The notes: generated by a model from the sequence alone, not told the origin. 64,000 nt of DNA from a bacterium (GCA_024226315.1 JAAELT010000006.1:1-64000); one strand, 5' to 3'. Positions 33,101 to 40,854 are shown, counted from the stretch's first letter. Numbers and translations are program-made.

Positions 33101-34266
33101 AGGGCCTTCGGCGGGCGCAGAAGCTCGAGAGCCTCGGCGTGCTCGCGGGTGGGATCGCGCACGATTTCAACAACCTGCTGATGGCCATCCTGGGCAATAC
33201 CGAGCTGGCGGCGATGAAGCTCGAGCCCGACTCGCCGGTCCGTCCGCGGCTCGAGCAGATCGAGATCGCCTCGCAGCGTGCCGCGGAGCTTTCGCGTCAG
33301 ATGCTGGCGTATTCCGGCAAGGGCGAGTTCGTCATCACCCGCTTCGATCTGTCGCGGGCGATTCGCGGCATGGCGCATCTGCTGGAGGGAGCCGTGTCGA
33401 AGAAGGCGAGCCTGGTCTACGAGCTCGCCGACGAGCTGCCGCGTATCGAGGCCGACGCGGGCCAGGTGGAGCAGGTCGTCATGAGTCTCCTCACCAACGC
33501 CGCCGAGGCCCTCGGCGGCGCTTCCGGCACGATTCGGGTGGCCACCGGCAGCCGGGACCTTCGGGCCGAGGAGCTCGCCGACACCTATTTCGACGACCGC
33601 CTGCCGGCGGGCCGCTACGTCTTTCTGTCGGTCGGGGACGACGGCTGCGGTATGGACGAAAGTCTCCAGCTCAAGATCTTCGACCCGTTCTTCACCACCA
33701 AGTTCACCGGCCGCGGCCTGGGGCTGGCAGCGGTGCTGGGCATCGTTCGCGGCCATCGCGGTGCCATCCAGATCGACAGCGTGCCCGGCCGCGGCAGTGT
33801 CTTCACCGTGCTCTTTCCGGCCGCTCCAGAGCGTCGCGGCCGGGTCGTCGACGCGGTGCAGAAAGCCGCCTCCGAGTCTGTCGGCGACGGGTCGGGACGC
33901 GGCATCGTCCTGGTGGTCGACGACGACGAGTCGGTGCGGTTGGTGGCTCAGGACATGGTCGAGGCCCTGGGCTTCGACGTCTTGATGGCGGCCGACGGGC
34001 GTGAGGCGGTCGAGGTGTTCAGCCGCCGCCGGGACGACGTCGATTTGGTACTGCTCGATCTGGCGATGCCGCGAATGAGCGGCGAGGAGGCGTTCCGCGA
34101 GATCCGCGAGATCGCGCCGGAGGCCCGCGTGATTCTCGCCAGCGGTTACGACGAGCGCGAGAGCACGCGGCTGTTCGCCGGCAAGGGACTGTCGGGTTTC
34201 ATCCAGAAGCCGTATCGTCTGGCGGCCTTGAAAGAAGAGATCCGGGTCGCGCTCGGCGACGAGTGA
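30124..34266 (+). CDS. Hybrid histidine kinase with two-component propeller sensor
   Basis: The 1380-residue protein starts at GTG 30124, three bases after the cysQ stop. A signal/anchor (LLAGLLLLAALVCA) leads into about 14 Reg_prop repeats (LWLGTEGGLNRYDGYSFE type; two propellers), then a Y_Y_Y domain (about 740-810) and a transmembrane helix (WFRSAIVLALLSAGG). A PAS domain follows (RYRLLFERNLAGVVRLTPDG), then a HisKA domain with His1013 in GGIAHDFNNLL, a HATPase with GLGLAAVLGIVRGH, and a C-terminal receiver with Asp1312 in VLLDLAMP. It resembles HTCS sensors of extracellular glycans but lacks the DNA-binding domain. Output would go through the receiver or a separate regulator. Confidence 0.95.
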   Translation: MPSDLMRISCLLAGLLLLAALVCAAPVASSTPAQVHQADSTQRQFDHLLPEHGLSSATVYSILQDRTGFLWLGTEGGLNRYDGYSFEVFRHDPTDPGSVASDDISFLLEDSEGILWLATWGSGLDRFDPVTESFQHFRSGTGRSGTGRSEDQGAPDEASGDGLQDDRVQHVLEDSRGELWVGTFSGGLSRFDRATGVFETYRSSPQDPTSLCDDRVWRIEEDSAGDLWLGTGKGLCRFDRQAGTFERFRHVAEDPSSLSDDVVRTLAFDRSGALWVGTAGGLDRFDREAGTFERFLAGPEALSHDVITAIYEDSRERLWIGTRGGGLNLFDRTSGKWSRWRHDPTDPASLSDDDVRTIFEDRTGVLWVTTRQGGLNKLDLEPAKFERSHDLEGPRSLGSDRVRGFAEDTSGRLAVATAEGVVLEAASGSYDHLRSGDGTVGILPSSDVHAVIVDRRGALWVAAGRSGLHRLPEAGTALVTYRHDPEDPRSLVDDQVTALVEDRTGVLWVGTVSGLDRLDPSGEPVFEHYLHQGDDAASLSEDFVTALYVDRGGSVWVGTHSGGLNRLDPATGGFERFRHDPRDPASLSNDRILTLHEQENGSLWVGTANGLNEVLPGGKFHRTLEAHGLPHPQVAGILGDGQGFLWLATGHGLARFDPRTGSLRAYTQRDGLQAGPFNPGSSLARRDGRLCFGGNNGYNCFDPEAVIDDPQAPPVVLTAFERLGEEAELGRAPWAVESVHLSHEDTFFAFEFAALDFTDPRENRYRYMLEGFDRDWIDAGGRRSASYTRVAPGRYVFRVRGAGSDAVWNDAGLDLAVSIAPPFWGTWWFRSAIVLALLSAGGGAYRLRIGQLQRRERRLAQRVAEGLADLRQSEERYRLLFERNLAGVVRLTPDGRILDCNEAFARILGYDTPRECRERHLLNLDSSPEVGPSLLAMLRRDGMVVSHEGTAYARDGSMVSLLWNASLLAGEDDEPEVVEGTVIDVSERRRIEEGLRRAQKLESLGVLAGGIAHDFNNLLMAILGNTELAAMKLEPDSPVRPRLEQIEIASQRAAELSRQMLAYSGKGEFVITRFDLSRAIRGMAHLLEGAVSKKASLVYELADELPRIEADAGQVEQVVMSLLTNAAEALGGASGTIRVATGSRDLRAEELADTYFDDRLPAGRYVFLSVGDDGCGMDESLQLKIFDPFFTTKFTGRGLGLAAVLGIVRGHRGAIQIDSVPGRGSVFTVLFPAAPERRGRVVDAVQKAASESVGDGSGRGIVLVVDDDESVRLVAQDMVEALGFDVLMAADGREAVEVFSRRRDDVDLVLLDLAMPRMSGEEAFREIREIAPEARVILASGYDERESTRLFAGKGLSGFIQKPYRLAALKEEIRVALGDE

Positions 34267-34325
34267 CGCGGCGGGCAGTGCGCCGTCAGTGCTACGATCT
34301 ACCGCACAAATTCCAGGGGGACTTC

Positions 34326-35642
34326 ATGGCACGAAGAAACGTGGTCATCATGGGAGCCGCGGGGCGGGACTTTCACAACTTCAACTGCCTCTTCCGGGAC
34401 GATGCGAGCGCGCGCGTGGTGGCCTTCACCGCCACGCAAATCCCCAACATCGACGGCCGCCGCTATCCTCCCGAGCTGGCGGGCTCGCTCTACCCCGAGG
34501 GCATTCCGATCCTGCCCGAGGGCGATCTCGAACGGCTGATCCGTGAGCACGACGTCGACGAGGTGTGGTTCTCGTACTCCGACGTGCCGCACTCCTACGT
34601 CATGGAGGTCGGCAGCCGGGTGATCGGCTGGGGCGCTCATTTCGGCGTCTGCTCGGCGCGCCACACCATGCTGCCGTCGAGCAAGCCGGTGGTGGCGGTG
34701 ACCGCGGTGCGCACCGGGGTGGGCAAGTCCCAGACCACCCGTTACCTGGCGCGCATCCTCAAGAAGCTGGGCAAGAAGACTGTCGCCATCCGCCATCCGA
34801 TGCCCTACGGTGACCTCACCAAGCAGGTGAGCCAGCGCTTCGCCACCTACGACGATCTCGACCGCCACGAGTGCACGATCGAGGAACGCGAGGAGTACGA
34901 GCCCCACATCGACAACGGTTTCGTGGTCTATGCCGGCGTCGACTACGAGAAGATCCTGCGGCGGGCCGAGCAGGAGGCCGACGTCATCCTGTGGGACGGC
35001 GGCAACAACGACACCGCGTTCATCCGCCCCGACCTGCAGCTGACTCTGGTCGATCCCCACCGCCCGGGTCACGAGCTGAGCTACTTCCCGGGCCATACCA
35101 ACTTCCTCACCGCCCAGCTGCTGGTGGTCAACAAGGTCAACACGGCGGAGGCCGCGGGCGTCGAGCAGGTGCTCGAGAGCTGCCGCCGTCACAATCCGTC
35201 GGCGCGGGTGATCCAGTGCGCCTCGGCGGTGACCCTCGATCAGCCCGAGCTGGTGCGCGGCAAGCGCGCGCTGGTGATCGAAGACGGCCCGACGCTCACC
35301 CACGGCGGCATGACCTACGGCGCCGGCTGGGTGGCGGCGAAGGACGCCGGCGCCGCCGAGATCGTCGATCCCGTACCCTACGCCGTGGGCTCGCTCCGTG
35401 ACGTCTACGAGAGCTACCCCAACTCGCGCAAGATCCTGCCCGCCATGGGCTACGGCGACGCGCAGGTGCGCGAGCTCGAGGCGACCATCAACGCCGCCGC
35501 CGCCGACGTGGTGGTCGAGGGCACCCCGATCGACTTGAGCCGGATCCTCTCCGTCAATAAGCCGATTGCCAACGTCAGCTACGAGCTCGAGGAGATGGAG
35601 CCGGGAGTGATCGAGGAGATGGTGCGGGCAGCGGTTGGCTGA
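34326..35642 (+). CDS. Cyclic 2,3-diphosphoglycerate synthetase-like P-loop protein
   Basis: ATG 34326 follows CAGGGGGACTTC. The 438-residue product begins RRNVVIMGAAGRDFHNFNCLFRDD and has a P-loop AVRTGVGKSQTTRYLARILKKLGKK (about residues 128-152), the segment DVILWDGGNNDTAFIRPDL and late conserved blocks (GYGDAQVRELEATINAA). This is the family annotated as cyclic 2,3-diphosphoglycerate synthetase, known as a thermolyte enzyme in methanogens but widespread in bacteria, where the reaction is unproven. A hairpin separates it from the following HSAC operon, so a functional link to that operon is only positional. Confidence 0.85.
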   Translation: MARRNVVIMGAAGRDFHNFNCLFRDDASARVVAFTATQIPNIDGRRYPPELAGSLYPEGIPILPEGDLERLIREHDVDEVWFSYSDVPHSYVMEVGSRVIGWGAHFGVCSARHTMLPSSKPVVAVTAVRTGVGKSQTTRYLARILKKLGKKTVAIRHPMPYGDLTKQVSQRFATYDDLDRHECTIEEREEYEPHIDNGFVVYAGVDYEKILRRAEQEADVILWDGGNNDTAFIRPDLQLTLVDPHRPGHELSYFPGHTNFLTAQLLVVNKVNTAEAAGVEQVLESCRRHNPSARVIQCASAVTLDQPELVRGKRALVIEDGPTLTHGGMTYGAGWVAAKDAGAAEIVDPVPYAVGSLRDVYESYPNSRKILPAMGYGDAQVRELEATINAAAADVVVEGTPIDLSRILSVNKPIANVSYELEEMEPGVIEEMVRAAVG

Positions 35643-35660
35643 CCGCCGCTTCAACCTGTC

Positions 35661-35683
35661 GGGGTAGTCGGCGACTACTACCC
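35661..35683. repeat. Hairpin between the GTPase-like gene and the HSAC operon
   Basis: GTAGTC (35664-35669) pairs with GACTAC (35673-35678) around a three-base loop. Flanking GGG and CCC (35661-35663, 35681-35683) extend the stem across a TA bulge. No T-run follows, so it is a weak terminator candidate or a leader structure. Confidence 0.45.
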
Positions 35684-35763
35684 CCCGGGGTGTTGCGGTG
35701 CCTGAGATCCTACCCTGCGTGAACCCCGGAGACGAGAGCGAGACGGCAAGCGCGCGGATCTGT

Positions 35764-37527
35764 ATGCCGCGGCGGCGCCGGCTGCTGCTCCCTGTGACCC
35801 TGCTCGTCCTGCTGGCGGCCGCTCTCCCGGCCTCGGCGGCGATCGAGATCGACTGGGTCGAGGTCCGCATGGTGCTCGACGAGGACGGGCGCGCCGAGGT
35901 GACCTACCAGGCGCGCTGGCGCACCTCGGAGACCATGCGCGGCTTCTATTTCCAGGGCACGGCCGCGCCGCCGCGGTTCGCGGGCGGCAGCGCCGAGCTG
36001 CCCGACGGCAGCTCGGTGCCGCTGTCGATCGAGCCCGCGGGCCGGGACAAGTGGGACATCGTGCTCGAAGGCGGCCAGTCCTGGGGGCCGGGCGAGGCGA
36101 CCTACACCTTCGCCTACGAGGCCGACCTGGCGACGGCCGGCCGCCTGGCGCCGACCACCGGTCCGGGCGGTGAGTCGCTGGTGGTGTTCTCCTGGGGCGC
36201 CGTGGAGTGGGGCGAGCCGCTCGACCATGAGACCGTCACGATCATCTTCGACTCGGTGCCCGCGGGCCGCGCCGGCGATCTGGGGCTCGAGGGCGCGTCG
36301 GCGCTCGGCCTGCGCACCGAACAGTGGGTCAACGAGCGTTACCTGATCACCTACTCGGGCGCCGGCGCGACACCGAACCTCGAGATTCGCTTCCATCAGG
36401 ACGACGTGCCGCTGCGTGGCGACCACCGTCTCCAGCTCTATCTTCCGGCCGAGCATTTCCCCGGCGTATTGGTGGCGGCGCGCGAGCGCGACGAGCGCCA
36501 GGCAGAGGAGGAAGCGCGCTCCGAGGAGCGCCGTGCCGAGGCAGCGGAGCGCTACCGGCAGGCCGAGCGCCGCCGGGCGCGGATCCGGCTCTTCGGCGTG
36601 CTGCCGTTCTCCCTGCTGCTCGCAGGTCTGGCGCTGGTGATCATGGGGCGCAAGCACAAGGGCCTGGCTCGCGCCTATGCCACCGCCCCCGACGTGCTCT
36701 GGGAGAAGGACGACTGGGAACCGCCGCGGCTGCGCGTCTCGACCTTCCGCAAGGAGGGCAAGGTCGCCGAGCTGCTCGACCTCGAGGCCCTGGTGCTGCT
36801 CGGCCTGCCGTTTCAGGTGGTGTTGTCGATGATCCTCGATCTGCTGGCCGCGCGCGGACGCCTGAGCCGCGAGCGTCGCGACGACGGGACGCTGCTGTTG
36901 GCGCGCGAGGGCGACGAGCCGACCGATGCCGAGCCCTACCAGGCCTTCGTCTGGAATCGGCTCGAAGAAACGCCGGCGCCGCCGCCCGCCGGTCTGGCCG
37001 GTGAGCTCGGCGAGCTGCTGGTTGGCACCGTGCAGCGCAAGGCCTGGGACGCCGATCTCGACGCCACCCGCGCCCACTACCGTTACCTGTTTTCCGAGCT
37101 CATGCCCGACGCCACCTCGGTGGCCGATCGGAGCTTCGAGGAAGAGGGGTACGCCGCCTACTACCCGTGGTGGGTGGGCCACCATCACAGCGACGGCCAT
37201 ACGGTGTGGGGCGCCGACCGTCCAGCCGCCACGGCGGCCGGCGACGTCTTCTCCCCCGGCGGCGGTGAGTTCGGCGGCGCGGGCGCGACCGTGAGCTTCG
37301 CTGGCGATCTCGCGGCCCTCGGTCCGGGGCCCGAGCTGACCTCGTTCTCGGCCTTCGACCCCGAGGCCCTGATCCCCGCCTATGAGCATTCGGCGTGCCA
37401 CTCGGCGTGCCACAGCGCTTGCCACAGTGCCTGCCATTCGGCGTGTCACAGCGCCTGTCACTCGGCGTGCCACAGCGCCTGTCACTCCGCCTGTCACTCC
37501 GCCTGCGTCTCCGGGGGTGGCCATTGA
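35764..37527 (+). CDS. DUF2207-like membrane protein ending in ten HSAC repeats
   Basis: The 587-residue protein is read from ATG 35764 (a GTG at 35698 would lengthen the leader). Its layout is a signal peptide (LLLPVTLLVLLAAALPASAA), a beta-rich domain to about residue 235 and a charged coiled coil (about 238-274). A transmembrane helix follows at about 277-296 (FGVLPFSLLLAGLALVIMG), then a cytoplasmic-type domain with GHHHSDGHTVWG, and finally (HSAC)10 at residues 542-581 followed by VSGGGH. This resembles DUF2207/near-uncomplex proteins that normally end in Gly-rich tails. The repeat codons vary (TCG/AGC/AGT/TCC; TGC/TGT), so the peptide is conserved rather than freshly duplicated. Its stop overlaps the next start, leading to a radical SAM gene. 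Confidence 0.88.
   Translation: MPRRRRLLLPVTLLVLLAAALPASAAIEIDWVEVRMVLDEDGRAEVTYQARWRTSETMRGFYFQGTAAPPRFAGGSAELPDGSSVPLSIEPAGRDKWDIVLEGGQSWGPGEATYTFAYEADLATAGRLAPTTGPGGESLVVFSWGAVEWGEPLDHETVTIIFDSVPAGRAGDLGLEGASALGLRTEQWVNERYLITYSGAGATPNLEIRFHQDDVPLRGDHRLQLYLPAEHFPGVLVAARERDERQAEEEARSEERRAEAAERYRQAERRRARIRLFGVLPFSLLLAGLALVIMGRKHKGLARAYATAPDVLWEKDDWEPPRLRVSTFRKEGKVAELLDLEALVLLGLPFQVVLSMILDLLAARGRLSRERRDDGTLLLAREGDEPTDAEPYQAFVWNRLEETPAPPPAGLAGELGELLVGTVQRKAWDADLDATRAHYRYLFSELMPDATSVADRSFEEEGYAAYYPWWVGHHHSDGHTVWGADRPAATAAGDVFSPGGGEFGGAGATVSFAGDLAALGPGPELTSFSAFDPEALIPAYEHSACHSACHSACHSACHSACHSACHSACHSACHSACHSACVSGGGH
37387..37506 (+). repeat. Ten 12-base units encoding HSAC
   Basis: Ten in-frame units encode His-Ser-Ala-Cys at the C-terminus of the preceding protein. 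Synonymous differences between units are spread over Ser, His, Ala and Cys codons, which points to selection on the peptide. It is not a CRISPR, as there are no spacers. Confidence 0.97.
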
Positions 37528-38516
37528 GCGCCCTGTGGCCGACGGCCGCCGAGGCCGGCTCGCTGCGTTTCCTGCTGCCGATGGGCAGCCTTCGCGGGCG
37601 CTACCTGGCGGCCGGGGTCCTGTTCTTCGCCGGCCTGACATTCTGGACCCTGAAGCCGAGCTGGGGGCTGCTCGCTTTGGCGCTGGTGCTGCTCGGCCAT
37701 CTGCCTCTGTGGGTGCGCAGCCAGACCACCTCGCCCGGCGGGGCGACGCCCGTCCACGAGGAGGTGTGGGCGCCCACCGAAGACGGCTGGATGGCGCGCG
37801 TCGCCGAGCTCGAGAAGAAGGGCAAGGCCTGGGACGCCAGCCCGTGGGACATCACCAGCTGGCGCGGCTTCGGCCTCCTGGTGGCCATCTTCGCGATCCT
37901 CGGACCGATGGCCCTGGTGGTCGGGGCGCTGCTCGGCCTCGAGGACGGTATGCGATTCGGCATCATCACCGCAGTGCTGCTGATTCCGGTCTGGTTCAAC
38001 GGCATCCGCACCACCTGGAACCCCAGCGAGCTACGCCTCAAGGGCGAGGCGCTCGACGCCGCCCGGCATTCCGTCGAGAGCGAAATAGAGGGCGAGCTCG
38101 ACGTCGTGCCGCTGCTCGCCCTGCGCGAGGGCCGGCGCGGCAAGTACCCGGTCGACGCCCGCGTGATGCTGCGCCCGGCCGAGGACGATGCCAGCGGCTT
38201 CCTCGGCGTCCAGGTGCAGGTGGCGATCAACAACGTGCGCGGCACCGACTATCCCTACCTGTATTGCGTGGTGCTGGGCAAGGAGGGCTTCGTGCTGCCC
38301 GAGTCCCGCGGGCGTCACCGTCGCCGGGGGGGCAGCGTGGAGCAGGTTTATGAACGGGATCGGGGCGAGGGCGTCGATTTCCTGGTGATCCGCCAGCATG
38401 CCGACAACGCCGGCGGCTGGCACACCGAGAACGCGGACATCCGCGAGATCGTGCGCACGGCGGTGGACGAGGCGCGGCTGGCGCGCCGACGCAACCTGAA
38501 GGAGGGGGGCGGATGA
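37524..38516 (+). CDS. Four-helix membrane protein of the HSAC operon
   Basis: The most likely start is TTG 37524, which overlaps the previous TGA and follows GGGGGTGG; upstream frame is only the shadow of the HSAC repeats. The 330-residue product has two paired hydrophobic hairpins (YLAAGVLFFAGLTFW plus WGLLALALVLLGHLPLWV; FGLLVAIFAILGPMALVVGALLGL plus FGIITAVLLIPVWFNGI). A soluble C-terminal domain of about 130 residues has beta character (VQVQVAINNVRGTDYPYLYCVVLG). No family is recognised. The ATGA overlap with the radical SAM gene shows tight coupling. It may anchor or present the HSAC protein to the enzyme. Confidence 0.82.
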   Translation: MSALWPTAAEAGSLRFLLPMGSLRGRYLAAGVLFFAGLTFWTLKPSWGLLALALVLLGHLPLWVRSQTTSPGGATPVHEEVWAPTEDGWMARVAELEKKGKAWDASPWDITSWRGFGLLVAIFAILGPMALVVGALLGLEDGMRFGIITAVLLIPVWFNGIRTTWNPSELRLKGEALDAARHSVESEIEGELDVVPLLALREGRRGKYPVDARVMLRPAEDDASGFLGVQVQVAINNVRGTDYPYLYCVVLGKEGFVLPESRGRHRRRGGSVEQVYERDRGEGVDFLVIRQHADNAGGWHTENADIREIVRTAVDEARLARRRNLKEGGG

Positions 38517-40039
38517 TCCCGGCCTGGTTGCGGCGCGAGGAGCCGGCCGGACCGCCGGATGGGCCACTATGGGTCGATCTCTCGGCCGAGCAGCCCCATC
38601 CGATCGACCTGCGCTGGGCCGACGAGCTGATGGCCAGCGCCGGACCGCACCTGATGGTGCGCCCCGAGGACGAGCTGCTGATCCTGGTGCCCAACCGGCC
38701 GATCAAGGTCAACGCCACCGCGCTGCGGGTGCTGGGCGCGATGGTGGAGGAGGGGCAATGCGTCGCCGAGGTGCTGCGCCGCGAGGGCGACAGCCCGCGC
38801 AAGCGCCGCGAGCTGCACTACTTCTTCTCCGACCTGCGCAGCTGGCTGTCGGGTGCCCTCGGTGAGGGGCAGGGCCGCAGAGCGGTGGTGCGCGAGCCGT
38901 TCTCGGCCGATTTTTGTCGCTACCCGGTGATCGCCGAGGTCGCCCTGACCTACCGCTGCAACCTGGCCTGCGCCTTCTGCTACGCCGGCTGCGCCGCGGC
39001 CGGGCTGCCGGAAGGTTGGAGCGAAGAGCGCACGATGTCGGGCGACGAGGTCTGCCGCGTGCTCGATCGCATCCGCCACGAGGCCCAGTGTCCGAGCGTC
39101 AGCTTTACCGGTGGCGAGCCCACCACCCGCCGAGCCCTGCCGCGCTTCGTGCGCCATGCCAAAGACCTGGGCATGAAGGTGAACCTGATCTCGAACGCCC
39201 AGCTGCTTTCCGAGCGCCTGGTCGGCCGTCTCGCCGACGCCGGGCTCGACTCCGCGCAGCTCAGCCTCGAAGGGCCGACCGCCGAGGTGCACGACGGGAT
39301 TGTCGCGCCAAAGGCGCGCAACGGAATACGGGCGCGCCGAGGCGCGTTCGACCGGCTGTGGGCCGCGTCCGTGAGACTGCGCGAGCACGGCATCCGGGTG
39401 CATACCAACACCACCATCAACCGCCGCAACCTGCCGCATCTCGAGGCCATCGTCGACCTGATCGCCGAGCGCGGTCACGACCGGCTGACCATGAACCTGG
39501 TGATCCCCTGCGGCACCGCCGCCGGCACCGGCGACGATCTGCTGGTGCCCTACTCGCGTGTAGGCGACCACCTGCTGAAGGTGCAGGAGCGGGCGGCCGA
39601 GCGCGAGGTCGAGTTCATCTGGTATTCGCCCATCCCGGCCTGCCTGTTCTCGACCGTCGCCCACGGCCTCGGCAACCAGGGCTGCGCCGCGGCCGACGGC
39701 CTGCTGCACGTCAACCCCGCCGGCGACGTGCTGCCGTGCTCCAGTTTCCAGCACGGCGAGAACCTGGGCAACCTGCTTCGCCAGCCGTTCGAGGAGGTGT
39801 GGGAATCGCATTCCGCTCGCTTCTTCCGCCAGAAGGCGATGATGCCGCCGAGCTGTCGCTCCTGCGCCAACCGCGAGCTCTGCCAGGGCGCCTGCCCGCT
39901 CTACTGGCGCGAGGTCGGGCTGGTGGAGCTTGGCGGCGCCGCTTCCGACCGGCCGCCTCTGCCCGAAGGGTTCGGGTGTGGCGGTTGCGCGGGGAGCTCG
40001 GCTGACTGCTCGTCCACAGAAGGAGGATGCCGTGTCTGA
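38513..40039 (+). CDS. Radical SAM/SPASM maturase with PqqD-like N-terminal domain
   Basis: The 508-residue enzyme has an N-terminal region (about 35-105: DELLILVPNRPIKVNATALRVLGAM ... LHYFFSDLRSWLSG) that resembles a PqqD/RRE peptide-recognition domain. The radical SAM core carries C149-x3-C153-x2-C156 (TYRCNLACAFCYAGC) and the SFTGGEPTTR SAM-binding motif. A C-terminal SPASM block (CSSFQHGENLGNL ... CRSCANRELCQGACPLYW) would hold auxiliary Fe-S clusters. A Cys-rich tail (GCGGCAGSSADCSSTEGGC) follows. PqqD plus SPASM is the architecture of peptide-modifying enzymes. The start overlaps the previous stop, and the HSAC-repeat protein two genes upstream is the natural substrate. Confidence 0.93.
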   Translation: MIPAWLRREEPAGPPDGPLWVDLSAEQPHPIDLRWADELMASAGPHLMVRPEDELLILVPNRPIKVNATALRVLGAMVEEGQCVAEVLRREGDSPRKRRELHYFFSDLRSWLSGALGEGQGRRAVVREPFSADFCRYPVIAEVALTYRCNLACAFCYAGCAAAGLPEGWSEERTMSGDEVCRVLDRIRHEAQCPSVSFTGGEPTTRRALPRFVRHAKDLGMKVNLISNAQLLSERLVGRLADAGLDSAQLSLEGPTAEVHDGIVAPKARNGIRARRGAFDRLWAASVRLREHGIRVHTNTTINRRNLPHLEAIVDLIAERGHDRLTMNLVIPCGTAAGTGDDLLVPYSRVGDHLLKVQERAAEREVEFIWYSPIPACLFSTVAHGLGNQGCAAADGLLHVNPAGDVLPCSSFQHGENLGNLLRQPFEEVWESHSARFFRQKAMMPPSCRSCANRELCQGACPLYWREVGLVELGGAASDRPPLPEGFGCGGCAGSSADCSSTEGGCRV

Positions 40040-40094
40040 GGATTCCTACCCCGTGCGCTTCGACGTCGACTACCCGCCGTTCAGTCTGGCTTGA
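40032..40094 (+). pseudogene. Truncated start of a DUF4389-type gene
   Basis: AGGAGG at 40021-40026 precedes GTG 40032, which opens only 20 codons: MSEDSYPVRFDVDYPPFSLA. The YPVRFDVDYP core is, from memory, the start of DUF4389 membrane proteins, which continue with ERLSRLT-type residues. Here the frame stops immediately. The rest of the gene seems to have been lost, possibly when the VapBC module was inserted. Confidence 0.6.
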
Positions 40095-40206
40095 TCGCTC
40101 GCGGCAATGCGTTCGACGAGCCCCGGCCCGTACGCGGCACTGCTCGATCACCGACACTCCTCGTCATCAGGGTATGGAGGAAGGGTTGGTTGCGCCGTGT
40201 CTATAC

Positions 40207-40222
40207 GCGAGTATATACTCGC
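40207..40222. promoter_or_regulatory. VapBC operator/promoter palindrome
   Basis: GCGAGTATATACTCGC is a perfect 16-base palindrome seven bases before the antitoxin ATG. A TTGCGC at 40190-40195 is 16 bases before TATATA (40212-40217), giving a plausible promoter within the operator. If correct, the transcript would be almost leaderless. Confidence 0.7.
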
Positions 40223-40228
40223 TGTGTG

Positions 40229-40465
40229 ATGAGCTACCACGCCAAGTTGTTCCAGAATGGAGGAAGCCAGGCGGTGCGGCTTCCCAAGGAGTGCCGGTTC
40301 GAGGGTCGGGACGAGGTCCTGGCTCGGCGGGAGGGTCGCCGGGTGATTCTCGAGCCGATCGACGAGTGGCCGCGCGAGTTCGCCGAATGCCTCGGGACCT
40401 GGCAAGAGCCGATCGAGCGACCGCCTCAGCCCGGAGTGGCTGCCCTGCGGGATCCGTTCGAGTGA
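40229..40465 (+). CDS. vapB: VapB-type antitoxin (AbrB fold)
   Basis: The 78-residue protein begins YHAKLFQNGGSQAVRLPKECRF, the VapB/SpoVT-AbrB DNA-binding hairpin with its characteristic NGGSQAVRLPKE. A toxin-binding tail (WPREFAECLGTW) follows. It overlaps the toxin gene by four bases (GTGA). The palindrome immediately upstream suggests autoregulation. Confidence 0.93.
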   Translation: MSYHAKLFQNGGSQAVRLPKECRFEGRDEVLARREGRRVILEPIDEWPREFAECLGTWQEPIERPPQPGVAALRDPFE

Positions 40466-40854
40466 GATTCCTGTTCGACACCAATACCGTCAGCTACGCC
40501 CTGCGGGGCTACGGGCAGGTGAATGAGCAGATCCTGGAGCACCGGCCGTCTGAAATCGGGGTGAGCGCGATCACGGTCGCCGAGCTCAGGTTCGGCGCCC
40601 ACAAGCGAGGCTCGCGGAAGCTCCACCGTCTCCTCGACGCGTTTCTCGCGCCGGTGGTCGAGGTCCCTTTTGACTCCCGTGCCGCCGATCGCTACGGCAA
40701 GCTCGCCGCCGAGCTCCAGAGTCGGGGGGAGACGCTCGAGATGGCCGACGCGATGATCGCCGCGCATGCTCTCGAGCTCGGCGTCATCCTCGTGACCCAC
40801 AACGTGCGACACTTCGACCGGGTCGACGGGCTCGAGATCACGGACTGGGTGTAA
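40462..40854 (+). CDS. vapC: VapC-type PIN-domain ribonuclease toxin
   Basis: The 130-residue PIN protein starts at GTG 40462. Acidic metal-binding residues are visible: Asp in FLFDTNTVSYAL, Glu in TVAELRFGAHK and Asp in EMADAMIAAHALE, followed by ILVTHNVRHFDRVDGL. Family members cleave tRNA or rRNA. Architecture and length are typical of VapBC modules with the MNK-like subfamily RH-F-x-R-x-x-GL ending. Confidence 0.94.
   Translation: MRFLFDTNTVSYALRGYGQVNEQILEHRPSEIGVSAITVAELRFGAHKRGSRKLHRLLDAFLAPVVEVPFDSRAADRYGKLAAELQSRGETLEMADAMIAAHALELGVILVTHNVRHFDRVDGLEITDWV

Noticed and set aside
37387..37506. Possible CRISPR or simple DNA satellite at the HSAC repeats
   Set aside because: The 12-base units are contiguous with no spacers, in frame, and vary only at synonymous positions; it is a protein repeat.
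34299..37641. Long minus-strand frames (523 and 643 codons) opposite the cDPGS-like and HSAC genes
   Set aside because: Shadow frames. The opposite strand shows signal peptide, P-loop and repeat structure with coherent gene overlaps.
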